From Linum tenue (taxonomy: Eukaryota > Streptophyta > Magnoliopsida > Malpighiales > Linaceae), in assembly GCA_946122785.1 (NCBI GenBank), contig CAMGYJ010000005.1, positions 77,432,547 through 77,496,546 of the forward strand: a stretch of 64,000 nucleotides of DNA, read 5' to 3'. Positions 32,159 to 47,524 of the stretch are shown here, piece by piece; position 1 is the first letter of the stretch, and the number at the start of each line of letters is the position of its first letter. The position numbers were made by a program, and so were the translations under genes. The notes under the pieces were generated by a model. That model was not told the DNA's origin and did no database searches. It saw nothing but the letters and a program-made list of their open reading frames with translations.

Positions 32159-35100
32159 TTAGTACCGAGTCCAAATTGAACAATAAGGTGGATTACGCAC
32201 TCCAAATGTCTTGTAATGTTGATGGACATGTGATTCAATGATTGGTTTATTCATATAAACATATAAACCGCTTAATTGTGTCATAATGACAAGATGTGCA
32301 CGAGTACGAACTCTTAGTACCGAGTCCAAATTGAACAATAAGGTGGATTTGCAGTCCTTTTGGTGGACATGTGATTCTTTGATTGGTTTAATCATGTAAA
32401 TACATAAAAAGCTTAATTGTGTCATAATGAAAAGATGTGCACGAGTGCGAACTCTTAGTACCGAGTCCAAATTGCACAATAATGTGGATTACGCACTCCA
32501 AATGTCTTGTAATGTGGATGGACATGTGATTCAATGATTGGTTTATTCATATAAACATATAAACCGCTTAATTGTGTCATAATGACAAGATGTGCACGAG
32601 TACGAACTCTTAGTACCAAGTCCAAATTGAACAATAAGGTGGATTTGCAGTCCTTTTGGTGGACATGTGATTCTTTGATTGGTTTAGTCATGTAAATACA
32701 TAAAAAGCTTAATTGTGTCATAATGAAAAGATGTGCACGAGTACGAACTCTTAGTACCGAGTCCAAATTGCACAATAATGTGGATTACGCACTCCAAATG
32801 TCTTGTAATGTTGATGGACATGTGATTCAATGATTGGTTTAGTCATATAAACACATAAACCGCTTAATTGTGTCATAATGATAAGATATGCACGAGTACG
32901 AACTCTTAGTACCGAGTCCAAATTGCACAATAAGGTGGATTACGCACTCCAAATGTCTTGTAATTTTGATGGACATGTGATTCAATGGTTATTTTAGTCA
33001 TATAAACACATAAACCGCTTAATTGTGTCATAATGACAAATAGTGAACGAGTACGAACTCTTAGTAACGAGTCCAAATAGTACAATAAGGTGGATTTGCA
33101 CTCTAAATGTCTTGTAATGTTGATAGACATGTGATTCAATGATTGTTTTAGTCATATAAACACATAAACCGCTTAATTGTGTCATAATGATAAGATATGC
33201 ACGAATAAGAACTCTTAGTACCGAGTCCAAATTGCACAATAAGGTGGATTTGCACTCCAAATGTCTTGTAATTTTGGTGGACATATGATTCTTTGATTGA
33301 TTTAGTCATGTAAATACATAAAAAGCTTAATTGTGTCATAATGACAAGATGTGCACGAGTACGAACTCTTAGTACCGTGTCCACATTGCACAATAAAGTG
33401 GATTACGCACTCCAAATGTATTGTAATGTTGATGGACATGTGATTCAATGATTGTTTTAGTCATATAAACACATAAACCGCTTAATTGTGTCATAATGAT
33501 AAGATGTGCACGAGTACGAACTCTTAGTACCGAGTCCAAATTGAACAATAAGGTGGATTTGCAGCCCTTTTGGTGGACATGTGATTCTTTGATTGGTTTA
33601 GTCATGTAAATACATAAAAAGCTTAATTGTGTCATAATGAAAAGATGTGCACGAGTACGAACTCTTAGTACCGAGTCCAAATTGCACAATAAGGTGGATT
33701 ACGCACTCCAAATGTCTTGTAATGTTGATGGACATGTGATTCAATGATTGTTTTAGTCATATAAACACATAAACCGCTTAATTGTGTCATAATGACAAGA
33801 TGTGCACGAGTACGAACTCTTAGTACCGAGTCCAAATTGCACAATAAGGTGGATTTGCACTCCAAATGTCTTGTAATTTTGGTGGACATGTGATTCTTTG
33901 ATTGGTTTAGTCATGTAAATACATAAAAAGCTTAATTGTGTCATAATGACAAGATGGGTACGAGTACGAACTCTTTGTACCGTGTCCAAATTGCACAATA
34001 AGGTGGATTACGCACTCCAAATGTATTGTAATGTTGATGGACATGTGATTCAATGATTGTTTTAGTCATATAAACACATAAACCGCTTAATTGTGTCATA
34101 ATGACAAGATATGCACGAGTACGAACTCTTAGTACGTAGTTCAAATTGCACAATAAGGTGGATTTGCACTCAAAATGTTGATGGACATGTGATTCAATGA
34201 TTGGTTTAGTCATATAAACACATAAACTGCTTAATTGTGTCATAATGAAAAGATGTGCACGAGTACGAACTCTTATTACCGACTCCAAATTGCACAATAA
34301 GGTGGATTTGCACTCCAAATGTCTTGTAATGTTGGTGGACATGTGATTCTTTGATTTGTTTAGTCATGTAAATACATAAAAAGCTTAATTGTGTCATAAT
34401 GACAAGATGTGCACGAGTACGAACTCTTAGTACCGTGTCCAAATTGCACAATAAGGTGGATTACGCGCTCCAAATGTATTGTAATGTTGATGGACATGTG
34501 ATTCATTGATTGTTTTAGTCATATAAACACATAAACCGCTTAATTGTGTCATAATGATAAGATGTGCACGAGTACGAACTCTTAGTACCGAGTCCAAATT
34601 GAACAATAAGGTGGATTACGCACTCCAAATGTCTTGTAATGTGGATGGACATGTGATTCAATGATTGGTTTATTCATATAAACATATAAACCGCTTAATT
34701 GTGTCATAATGACAAGATGTGCACGAGTACGAACTCTTAGTACCGAGTCCAAATTGAACAATAAGGTGGATTTGCAGTCCTTTTGGTGGACATGTGATTC
34801 TTTGATTGGTTTAATCATGTAAATACATAAAAAGCTTAATTGTGTCATAATGAAAAGATGTGCACGAGTGCGAACTCTTAGTACCGAGTCCAAATTGCAC
34901 AATAATGTGGATTACGCACTCCAAATGTCTTGTAATGTGGATGGACATGTGATTCAATGATTGGTTTATTCATATAAACATATAAACCGCTTAATTGTGT
35001 CATAATGACAAGATGTGCACGAGTACGAACTCTTAGTACCGAGTCCAAATTGAACAATAAGGTGGATTTGCAGTCCTTTTGGTGGACATGTGATTCTTTG

Positions 35101-38100
35101 ATTGGTTTAGTCATGTAAATACATAAAAAGCTTAATTGTGTCATAATGAAAAGATGTGCACGAGTACTAACTCTTAGTACCGAGTCCAAATTGCACAATA
35201 ATGTGGATTACGCACTCCAAATGTCTTGTAATGTTGATGGACATGTGATTCAATGATTGGTTTAGTCATATAAACACATAAACCGCTTAATTGTGTCATA
35301 ATGATAAGATATGCACGAGTACGAATTCTTAGTACCGAGTCCAAATTGCACAATAAGGTGGATTACGCACTCCAAATGTCTTGTAATTTTGATGGACATG
35401 TGATTCAATGGTTATTTTAGTCATATAAACACATAAACCGCTTAATTGTGTCATAATGACAAATAGTGAACGAGTACGAACTCTTAGTAACAAGTCCAAA
35501 TAGTACAATAAGGTGGATTTGCACTCTAAATGTCTTGTAATGTTGATAGACATGTGATTCAATGATTGTTTTAGTCATATAAACACATAAACCGCTTAAT
35601 TGTGTCATAATGATAAGATATGCACGAATACGAACTCTTAGTACCGAGTCCAAATTGCACAATAAGGTGGATTTCACTCCAAATGTCTTGTAATTTTGGT
35701 GGACATATGATTCTTTGATTGATTTAGTCATGTAAATACATAAAAAGCTTAATTGTGTCATAATGACAAGATGTGCACGAGTACGAACTCTTAGTACCGT
35801 GTCCACATTGCACAATAAAGTGGATTACGCACTCCAAATGTATTGTAATGTTGATGGACATGTGATTCAATGATTGTTTTAGTCATATAAACACATAAAC
35901 CGCTTAATTGTGTCATAATGATAAGATGTGCACGAGTACGAACTCTTAGTACCGAGTCCAAATTGCACAATAAGGTGGATTTGCAGTCCTTTTGGTGGAC
36001 ATGTGATTCTTTGATTGGTTTAGTCATGTAAATACATAAAAAGCTTAATTGTGTCATAATGAAAAGATGTGCACGAGTACGAACTCTTAGTACCGAGTCC
36101 AAATTGCACAATAAGGTGGATTACGCACTCCAAATGTCTTGTAATGTTGATGGACATGTGATTCAATGATTGTTTTAGTCATATAAACACATAAACCGCT
36201 TAATTGTGTCATAATGACAAGATGTGCACGAGTACGAACTCTTAGTACCGAGTCCAAATTGCACAATAAGGTGGATTTGCACTCCAAATGTCTTGTAATT
36301 TTGGTGGACATGTGATTCTTTGATTGGTTTAGTCATGTAAATACATAAAAAGCTTAATTGTGTCATAATGACAAGATGGGTACGAGTACGAACTCTTTGT
36401 ACCGTGTCCAAATTGCACAATAAGGTGGATTACGCACTCCAAATGTATTGTAATGTTGATGGACATGTGATTCAATGATTGTTTTAGTCATATAAACACA
36501 TAAACCGCTTAATTGTGTCATAATGACAAGATGTGCACGAGTACGAACTCTTAGTACGTAGTTCAAATTGCACAATAAGGTGGATTTGCACTCAAAATGT
36601 TGATGGACATGTGATTCAATGATTGGTTTAGTCATATAAACACATAAACTGCTTAATTGTGTCATAATGAAAAGATGTGCACGAGTACGAACTCTTAGTA
36701 CCGAGTCCAAATTGCACAATAAGGTGGATTTGCACTCCAAATGTCTTGTAATGTTGGTGGACATGTGATTCTTTGATTGGTTTAGTCATGTAAATACATA
36801 AAAAGCTTAATTGTGTCATAATGACAAGATGTGCACGAGTACGAACTCTTAGTACCGTGTCCAAATTGCACAATAAGGTGGATTACGCACTCCAAATGTA
36901 TTGTAATGTTGATGGACATGTGATTCATTGATTGTTTTAGTCATATAAACACATAAACCGCTTAATTGTGTCATAATGATAAGATGTGCACGAGTACGAA
37001 CTCTTAGTACCGAGTCCAAATTGCACAATAAGGTGGATTACGCACTCCAAATGTCTTGTAATGTTGATGGACATGTGATTCAATGATTGGTTTATTCATA
37101 TAAACACATAAACCGCTTAATTGTGTCATAATGACAAGATGTGCACGAGTACGAACTCTTAGTACCGAGTCCAAATTGCACAATAAGGTGGATTTGCACT
37201 CCAAATGTCTTGTATGTTGATAGACATGTGATTCTTTGATTGGTTTAAGTCATATAAACACATAAACCGCTTAATTGTGTCATAATGACAAGATGTGCAC
37301 GAGTACGAACTCTTAGTACCGAGTCCAAATTGCACAATAAGGTGGATTCGCACTCCAAATGTCTTGTAATGTTGATAGGACATGTGATTCAATTGATTGG
37401 TTTAGTCATATAAACATATAAACCGCTTAATTGTGTCATAATGACAAGATGTGCACGAGTACGAACTCTTAGTACCGAGTCCAAATTGCACAATAAGGTG
37501 GATTTGCACTCCAATGTCTTGTAATGTTGATGACATGTGATTCTTTGATTGGTTTAGTCATGTAAATACATAAAAAGCTTAATTGTGTCATAATGAAAAG
37601 ATGTGCACGAGTACGAACTCTTAGTACCGAGTCCAAATTGCACAATAATGTGGATTACGCACTCCAAATGTCTTGTAATGTTGATGGACATGTGATTCAA
37701 TGATTGGTTTAGTCATATAAACACATAAACCGCTTAATTGTGTCATAATGATAAGATATGCACGAGTACGAACTCTTAGTACCGAGTCCAAATTGCACAA
37801 TAAGGTGGATTACGCACTCCAAATTTCTTGTAATTTTGATGGACATGTGATTCAATGGTTATTTTAGTCATATAAACACATAAACCGCTTAATTGTGTCA
37901 TAATGACAAATAGTGAACGAGTACGAACTCTTAGTAACGAGTCCAAATAGTACAATAAGGTGGATTTGCACTCTAAATGTCTTGTAATGTTGATAGACAT
38001 GTGATTCAATGATTGTTTTAGTCATATAAACACATAAACCGCTTAATTGTGTCATAATGATAAGATATGCACGAATACGAACTCTTAGTACCGAGTCCAA

Positions 38101-39320
38101 ATTGCACAATAAGGTGGATTTCACTCCAAATGTCTTGTAATTTTGGTGGACATATGATTCTTTGATTGATTTAGTCATGTAAATACATAAAAAGCTTAAT
38201 TGTGTCATAATGACAAGATGTGCACGAGTACGAACTCTTAGTACCGTGTCCACATTGCACAATAAAGTGGATTACGCACTCCAAATGTATTGTAATGTTG
38301 ATGGACATGTGATTCAATGATTGTTTTAGTCATATAAACACATAAACCGCTTAATTGTGTCATAATGATAAGATGTGCACGAGTACGAACTCTTAGTACC
38401 GAGTCCAAATTGAACAATAAGGTGGATTTGCAGTCCTTTTGGTGGACATGTGATTCTTTGATTGGTTTAGTCATGTAAATACATAAAAAGCTTAATTGTG
38501 TCATAATGAAAAGATGTGCACGAGTACGAACTCTTAGTACCGAGTCCAAATTGCACAATAAGGTGGATTACGCACTCCAAATGTCTTGTAATGTTGATGG
38601 ACATGTGATTCAATGATTGTTTTAGTCATATAAACACATAAACCGCTTAATTGTGTCATAATGACAAGATGTGCACGAGTACGAACTCTTAGTACCGAGT
38701 CCAAATTGCACAATAAGGTGGATTTGCACTCCAAATGTCTTGTAATTTTGGTGGACATGTGATTCTTTGATTGGTTTAGTCATGTAAATACATAAAAAGC
38801 TTAATTGTGTCATAATGACAAGATGGGCACGAGTACGAACTCTTAGTACCGTGTCCAAATTGCACAATAAGGTGGATTACGCACTCCAAATGTATTGTAA
38901 TGTTGATGGACATGTGATTCAATGATTGTTTTAGTCATATAAACACATAAACCGCTTAATTGTGTCATAATGACAAGATGTGCACGAGTACGAACTCTTA
39001 GTACGTAGTTCAAATTGCACAATAAGGTGGATTTGCACTCAAATGTTGATGGACATGTGATTCAATGATTGGTTTAGTCATATAAACACATAAACTGCTT
39101 AATTGTGTCATAATGAAAAGATGTGCACGAGTACGAACTCTTATTACCGACTCCAAATTGCACAATAAGGTGGATTTGCACTCCAAATGTCTTGTAATGT
39201 TGGTGGACATGTGATTCTTTGATTGGTTTAGTCATGTAAATACATAAAAAGCTTAATTGTGTCATAATGACAAGATGTGCACGAGTACAAACTCTTAGTA
39301 CCGAGTCCAAATTGCACAAT
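32159..39320. repeat. About 2.42-kb higher-order satellite blocks
   Basis: Ordered landmarks repeat with offset 2422-2423: 32159/34582, 32455/34878, 32906/35329, 33369/35791, 33941/36363. A third block follows with offset 2447 (35329/37776, 36087/38534). A related, rearranged block starts near 40067. Block-specific variants such as GACAAATAGTGAACGAG occur once per block. Confidence 0.85.
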
Positions 39321-42241
39321 AAGGTGGATTACACACTCCAAATGTCTTGCAATTTTGATGGACATGTGATTCAATGGTTATTTTAGTCATATAAACACAT
39401 AAACCGCTTAATTGTGTCATAATGACAAGATGTGCACGAGTACAAACTCTTAGTACCGAGTCCAAATTGCACAATAAGGTGGATTTGCACTCCAAATGTC
39501 TTGTAATTTTGGTGGACATATGATTCTTTGATTGATTTAGTCATGCAAATACATAAAAAGCTTAATTGTGTCATAATGACAAGAAGTGCACGAGTACGAA
39601 CTCTTAGTACCGTGTCCAAATTGCACAATAATGTGGATTACGCACTCCAAATGTATTGTAATGTTGATGGACATGTGATTCAATGATTGTTTTAGTCATA
39701 TAAACACATAAACCGCTTAATTGTGTCATAATGACAAGATGTGCACGAGTACAAACTCTTAGTACCGAGTCCAAATTGCACAATAAGGTGGATTTGCACT
39801 CCAAATGTCTTGTAATTTTGGTGGACATATGATTCTTTGATTGATTTAGTCATGTAAATACATAAAAAGCTTAATTGTGTCATAATGACAAAATGTGCAC
39901 GAGTACGAACTCTTAGTACCGTGTCCAAATTGCACAATAAGGTGGATTACGCGCTCCAAATGTATTGTAATGTTGATGGACATGTGATTCATTGATTGTT
40001 TTAGTCATATAAACACATAAACCGCTTAATTGTGTCATAATGATAAGATGTCACGAGTACGAACTCTTAGTACCGAGTCCAAATTGAACAATAAGGTGGA
40101 TTACGCACTCCAAATGTCTTGTAATGTGGATGGACATGTGATTCAATGATTGGTTTATTCATATAAACATATAAACCGCTTAATTGTGTCATAATGACAA
40201 GATGTGCACGACTACGAACTCTTAGTACCGAGTCCAAATTGAACAATAAGGTGGATTTGCAGTCCTTTTGGTGGACATGTGATTCTTTGATTGGTTTAGT
40301 CATGTAAATACATAAAAAGCTTAATTGTGTCATAATGAAAAGATGTGCACGAGTGCGAACTCTTAGTACCGAGTCCAAATTGCACAATAATGTGGATTAC
40401 GCACTCCAAATGTCTTGTAATGTGGATGGACATGTGATTCAATGATTGGTTTATTCATATAAACATATAAACCGCTTAATTGGGTCATAATGACAAGATG
40501 TGCACGAGTACGAACTCTTAGTACCGAGTCCAAATTGAACAATAAGGTGGATTTGCAGTCCTTTTGGTGGACATGTGATTCTTTGATTGGTTTAGTCATG
40601 TAAATACATAAAATGCTTAATTGTGTCATAATGCCAAGATGTGCACGAGTACGAACTCTTAGTACTTTGTCCAAATTGCACAATAAGGTGGATTACGCAC
40701 TCCAAATGTCTTGTAATGTTGATGGACATGTGATTCAATGATTGGTTTAGTCATATAAACACATAAACCGCTTAATTGTGTCATAATGATAAGATATGCA
40801 CGAGTACGAACTCTTAGTACCGAGTCCAAATTGCACAATAAGGTGGATTACGCAATCCAAATGTCTTGTAATTTTGATGGACATGTGATTCAATGGTTAT
40901 TTTAGTCATATAAACACATAAACCGCTTAATTGTGTCATAATGACAAATAGTGAACGAGTACGAACTCTTAGTAACGAGTCCAAATAGTACAATAAGGTG
41001 GATTTGCACTCTAAATGTCTTGTAATGTTGATAGACATGTGATTCAATGATTGTTTTAGTCATATAAACACACAAACCGCTTAATTGTGTCATAATGATA
41101 AGATATGCACGAATACGAACTCTTAGTACCGAGTCCAAATTGCACAATAAGGTGGATTTGCACTCCAAATGTCTTGTAATTTTGGTGGACATATGATTCT
41201 TTGATTGATTTAGTCATGTAAATACATAAAAAGCTTAATTGTGTCATAATGACAAGATGTGCACGAGTACGAACTCTTAGTACCGTGTCCACATTGCACA
41301 ATAAAGTGGATTACGCACTCCAAATGTATTGTAATGTTGATGGACATGTGATTCAATGATTGTTTTAGTCATATAAACACATAAACCGCTTAATTGTGTC
41401 ATAATGATAAGATGTGCACGAGTACGAACTCTTAGTACCGAGTCCAAATTGAACAATAAGGTGGATTTGCAGCCCTTTTGGTGGACATGTGATTCTTTGA
41501 TTGGTTTAGTCATGTAAATACATAAAAAGCTTAATTGTGTCATAATGAAAAGATGTGCACGAGTGCGAACTCTTAGTACCGAGTCCAAATTGCACAATAA
41601 TGTGGATTACGCACTCCAAATGTCTTGTAATGTTGATGGACAAGTGATTCAATGATTGTTTTAGTCATATAAACACATAAACCGCTTATTTGTGTCATAA
41701 TGACAAGATGTGCACGAGTACGAACTCTTAGTACAGAGTCCAAATTGCACAATAAGGTGGATTTACACTCCAAATGTCTTGTAATTTTGGTGGACATATG
41801 ATTCTTTGATTGATTTAGTCATGTAAATACATAAAAAGCTTAATTGTGTCATAATGACAAGATGTGCACGAGTACGAATTCTTAGTACCGTGTCCACATT
41901 GCACAATAAGGTGGATTACGCACTCCAAATGTATTGTAATGTTGATGGACATGTGATTCAATGATTGTTTTAGTCATATAAACACATAAACCGCTTAATT
42001 GTGTCATAATGATAAGATGTGCACGAGTACGAACTCTTAGTACCGAGTCCAAATTGAACAATAAGGTGGATTTGCAGCCCTTTTGGTGGACATGTGATTC
42101 TTTGATTGGTTTAGTCATGTAAATACATAAAAAGCTTAATTGTGTCATAATGAAAAGATGTGCACGAGTGCGAACTCTTAGTACCGAGTCCAAATTGCAC
42201 AATAATGTGGATTACGCACTCCAAATGTCTTGTAATTTTGG

Positions 42242-43900
42242 TGGACGTGTGATTCTTTGATTGATTTAGTCATGTAAATACATAAAAAGCTTAATTGTGT
42301 CATAATGACAAGATGGGCACGAGTACGAACTCTTTGTACCGTGTCCAAATTGCACAATAAGGTGGATTACGCACTCCAAATGTATTGTAATGTTGATGGA
42401 CATGTGATTCAATGATTGTTTTAGTCATATAAACACATAAACCGCTTAATTGTGTCATAATGATAAGATATGCACGAGTACGAACTCTTAGTACCGAGTC
42501 CAAATTGCACAATAAGGTGGATTACGCACTCCAAATGTCTTGTAATTTTGATGGACATGTGATTCAATGGTTATTTTAGTCATATAAACACATAAACCGC
42601 TTAATTGTGTCATAATGACAAGTAGTGAACGAGTACGAATTCTTAGTAACGAGTCCAAATAGTACAATAAGGTAGATTTGCACTCTAAATGTCTTGTAAT
42701 GTTGATAGACATGTGATTCAATGATTGTTTTAGTCATATAAACACATAAACCGCTTAATTGTGTCATAATGATAAGATATGCACGAATACGAACTCTTAG
42801 TACCGAGTCCAAATTGCACAATAAGCTGGATTACGCACTCCAAATGTCTTGTAATTTTGGTTATTTTAGTCATATAAACACATAAACCGCTTAATTGTGT
42901 CATAATGACAAGATGTGCACGAGTACGAACTCTTAGTACCGAGTCCAAATTGCACAATAAGGTGGATTTGCAGTTCTTTTGGTGGACATGTGATTCTTTG
43001 ATTGGTTTAGTCATGTAAATACATAAAAAGCTTAATTGTGTCATAATGAAAGGATGTGCACAAGTGCGAACTCTTAGTACCGAGTCCAAATTGCACAATA
43101 AGGTGGATTACGCACTCCAAATGTCTTGTAATGTTGATGGACATGTGATTCAATGATTGTTTTAGTCATATAAACACATAAACCGCTTAATTGTGTCATA
43201 ATGACAAGATGTGCACGAGTACAAACTCTTAGTACCGAGTCCAAATTGCACAATAAGGTGGATTTGCACTCCAAATGTCTTGTAATTTTGGTGGACGTGT
43301 GATTCTTTGATTGATTTAGTCATGTAAATACATAACAAGCTTAATTGTGTCATAATGACAAGATGGGCACGAGTACGAACTCTTTGTACCGTGTCCAAAT
43401 TGCACAATAAGGTGGATTACGCACTCCAAATGTATTGTAATGTTGATGGACATGTGATTCAATGATTGTTTTAGTCATATAAACACATAAACCGCTTAAT
43501 TGTGTCATAATGATAAGATGTGCACGAGTACGAACTCTTAGTACCGAGTCCAAATTGCACAATAAGGTGGATTACGCACTCCAAATGTCTTGTAATTTTG
43601 ATGGACATGTGATTCAATGGTTATTTTAGTCATATAAACACATAAACCGCTTAATTGTGTCATAATGACAAGTAGTGAACGAGTACGAATTCTTAGTAAC
43701 GAGTCCAAATAGTACAATAAGGTAGATTTGCACTCTAAATGTCTTGTAATGTTGATAGACATGTGATTCAATGATTGTTTTAGTCATATAAACACATAAA
43801 CCGCTTAATTGTGTCATAATGATAAGATATGCACGAATACGAACTCTTAGTACCGAGTCCAAATTGCACAATAAGCTGGATTACGCACTCCAAATGTCTT
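42242..43900. repeat. 1050-bp tandem duplication inside the satellite
   Basis: Landmarks at 42300, 42488 and 42576 recur at 43350, 43538 and 43626. The left copy has a small deletion near 42858, where GTAATTTTGG runs straight into TTATTTTAGTC, so downstream offsets change. Confidence 0.8.
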
Positions 43901-46900
43901 GTAAATTTGATGGACATGTGATTCAATGGTTATTTTAGTCATATAAACACATAAACCGCTTAATTGTGTCAAAATGACAAGATGTGCACGAGTACGAACT
44001 CTTAGTACCGAGTCCAAATTGCACAATAAGGTGGATTTGCAGTTCTTTTGGTGGACATGTGATTCTTTGATTGGTTTAGTCATGTAAATACATAAAAAGC
44101 TTAATTGTGTCATAATGAAAGGATGTGCACAAGTGCGAACTCTTAGTACCGAGTCCAAATTGCACAATAATGTGGATTACGCACTCCAAATGTCTTGTAA
44201 TGTTGATGGACATGTGATTCAATGATTGTTTTAGTCATATAAACACATAAACCGCTTAATTGTGTCATAATGACAAGATGTGCACGAGTACGAACTCTTA
44301 GTACCGAGTCCAAATTGCACAATAAGGTGGATTTGCACTCCAAATGTCTTGTAATTTTGGTGGACATATGATTCTTTGATTGATTTAGTCATGTAAATAC
44401 ATAAAAAGCTTAATTGTGTCATAATGACAAGATGTGCACGAGTACGAACTCTTAGTACCGTGTCCACATTGCACAATAAGGTGGATTACGCACTCCAAAT
44501 ATATTGTAATGTTGATGGACATGTGATTCAATGATTGTTTTAGTCATATAAACACATAAACCGCTTAATTGTGTCATAATGATAAGATGTGCACGAGTAC
44601 GAACTCTTAGTACCGAGTCCAAATTGAACAATAAGGTGGATTTGCAGCCCTTTTGGTGGACATGTGATTCTTTGATTGGTTTAGTCATGTAAATAAATAA
44701 AAAGCTTAATTGTGTCATAATGAAAAGATGTGCACGAGTACGAACTCTTAGTACCGAGTCCAAATTGCACAATAATGTGGATTACGCACTCCAAATGTCT
44801 TGTAATGTTGATGGACATGTGATTCAATGATTGTTTTAGTCATATAAACACATAAACCGCTTAATTGTGTCATAATGACAAGATGTGCACGAGTACGAAC
44901 TCTTAGTACCGAGTCCAAATTGCACAATAAGGTGGATTTGCACTCCAAATGTCTTGTAATTTTGGTTGACATATGATTCTTTGATTGGTTTAGTCATGTA
45001 AATACATAAAAAGCTTAATTGTGTCATAATGACAAGATGTGCACGAGTACGAACTCTTAGTACCGTGTCCAAATTGCACAATAAGGTGGATTACGCACTC
45101 CAAATGTATTGTAATGTTGATGGACATGTGATTCAATGATTGTTTTAGTCATATAAACACATAAACCGCTTAATTGTGTCATAATGATAAGATGTGCACG
45201 AGTACGAACTCTTAGTACCGAGTCCAAATTGAACAATAAGGTGGATTTGCAGCCCTTTTGGTGGACATGTGATTCTTTGATTGGTTTAGTCATGTAAATA
45301 CATAAAAAGCTTAATTGTGTCATAATGAAAAGATGTGCACGAGTACGAACTCTTAGTACCGAGTCCAAATTGCACAATAAGGTGGATTACGCACTCCAAA
45401 TGTCTTGTAATGTTGATGGACATGTGATTCAATGATTGTTTTAGTCATATAAACACATAAACCGCTTAATTGTGTCATAATGACAAGATGTGCACGAGTA
45501 CGAACTCTTAGTACCGAGTCCAAATTGCACAATAAGGTGGATTTGCACTCCAAATGTCTTGTAATTTTGGTGGACATGTGATTCTTTGATTGGTTTAGTC
45601 ATGTAAATACATAAAAAGCTTAATTGTGTCATAATGACAAGATGGGCACGAGTACGAACTCTTTGTACCGTGTCCAAATTGCACAATAAGGTGGATTACG
45701 CACTCCAAATGTATTGTAATGTTGATGGACATGTGATTCAATGATTGTTTTAGTCATATAAACACATAAACCGCTTAATTGTGTCATAATGACAAGATGT
45801 GCACGAGTACGAACTCTTAGTACCGAGTCCAAATTGCACAATAAGGTGGATTACGCACTCCAAATGTCTTGTAATTTTGATGGACATGTGATTCAATGGT
45901 TATTTTAGTCATATAAACACATAAACCGCTTAATTGTGTCATAATGACAAGTAGTGAACGAGTACGAACTCTTAGTAACGAGTCCAAATAGTACAATAAG
46001 GTGGATTTGCACTCTAAATGTCTTGTAATGTTGATGGACATGTGATTCAATGATTGTTTTAGTCATATAAACACATAAACCGCTTAATTGTGTCATAATG
46101 ACAAGATATGCACGAGTACGAACTCTTAGTACCGAGTCCAAATTGCACAATAAGGTGGATTACGCACTCCAAATGTCTTGCAATTTTGATGGACATGTGA
46201 TTCAATGGTTATTTTAGTCATATAAACACATAAACCGCTTAATTGTGTCATAATGACAAGATGTGCACGAGTACGAACTCTTAGTACCGAGTCCAAATTG
46301 CACAATAAGGTGGATTTGCAGTCCTTTTGGTGGACATGTGATTCTTTGATTGGTTTAGTCATGTAAATACATAAAAAGCTTAATTGTGTCATAATGAAAA
46401 GATGTGCACAAGTACGAACTCTTAGTACCGAGTCCAAATTGCACAATAATGTGGATTACGCACTCCAAATGTCTTGTAATGTTGATGGACATGTGATTCA
46501 ATGATTGTTTTTGTCATATAAACACATAAACCGCTTAATTGTGTCATAATGACAAGATGTGCACGAGTACGAACTCTTAGTACCGAGTCCAAATTGCACA
46601 ATAAGGTGGATTTGCACTCCAAATGTCTTGTAATTTTGGTGGACATGTGATTCTTTGATTGATTTAGTCATGTAAATACATAAAAAAGCTTAATTGTGTC
46701 ATAATGACAAGATGTGCACGAGTACGAACTCTTAGTACCGTGTCCAAATTGCACAATAAGGTGGATTACGCACTCCAAATGTATTGTAATGTTGATGGAC
46801 ATGTGATTCAATGATTGTTTTAGTCATATAAACACATAAACCGCTTAATTGTGTCATAATGACAAGATGTGCACGAGTACGAACTCTTAGTACCGAGTCC

Positions 46901-47524
46901 AAATTGCATAATAAGGTGGATTTGCACTCCAAATTTCTTGTAATGTTGGTGGACATGTGATTCTTTGATTGGTTTAGTCATGTAAATACATAAAAAGCTT
47001 AATTGTGTCATAATGACAAGATGTGCACGAGTACGAACTCTTAGTACCGTGTCCAAATTGCACAATAAGGTGGATTACGCACTCCAAATGTATTGTAATG
47101 TTGATGGACATGTGATTCAATGATTGTTTTAGTCATATAAACACATAAACCGCTTAATTGTGTCATAATGACAAGATGTGCACGAGTACAAACTCTTAGT
47201 ACCGAGTCCAAATTGCACAATAAGGTGGATATGCACTCCAAATGTCTTGTAATTTTGGTGGACATATGATTCTTTGATTGATTTAGTCATGTAAATACGT
47301 AAAAAGCTTAATTGTGTCATAATGACAAGATGTGCACGAGTACGAACTCTTAGTACCGTGTCCAAATTGCACAATAAGGTGGATTACGCACTCCAAATGT
47401 ATTGTAATGTTGATGGACATGTGATTCAATGATTGTTTTAGTCATATAAACACATAAACCGCTTAATTGTGTCATAATGACTAGATGTGCACGAGTACGA
47501 ACTCTTAGTACCGAGTCCAAATTG

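Larger units (their letters stand above)
26575..47524. repeat. Satellite array, right part, with nested higher-order repeats
   Basis: About 21 kb of the same satellite as 1-5377. The basic alternation of a 155-bp and a 154-bp monomer gives a 309-bp dimer (for example 26659 to 26968). Insertion of a 141-bp monomer (GGATTTGCAGTCCTTTTGGT, lacking 13 bases) makes a 605-bp tetramer, and still larger blocks repeat at about 1.05 and 2.42 kb. The array stops mid-monomer at GTCCAAATTG (47524) against an LTR-like sequence. Minus-strand ORFs of 66-133 residues recur, but the monomer length is not a multiple of three and each ORF dies within one to two monomers. Confidence 0.97.

Noticed and set aside
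72..47374. Dozens of 66-133-codon minus-strand ORFs with repeated peptide CNLDSVLRVRTRAHL
   Set aside because: They are reading frames of the satellite. The 154/155-bp monomer shifts frame at each step, so each ORF stops within one to two monomers, and the same peptide recurs everywhere. No promoter or splice structure supports a gene.
1..47524. CRISPR array
   Set aside because: The repeats are contiguous 141-155-bp monomers with no unique spacers, in an intron-containing eukaryotic genome.
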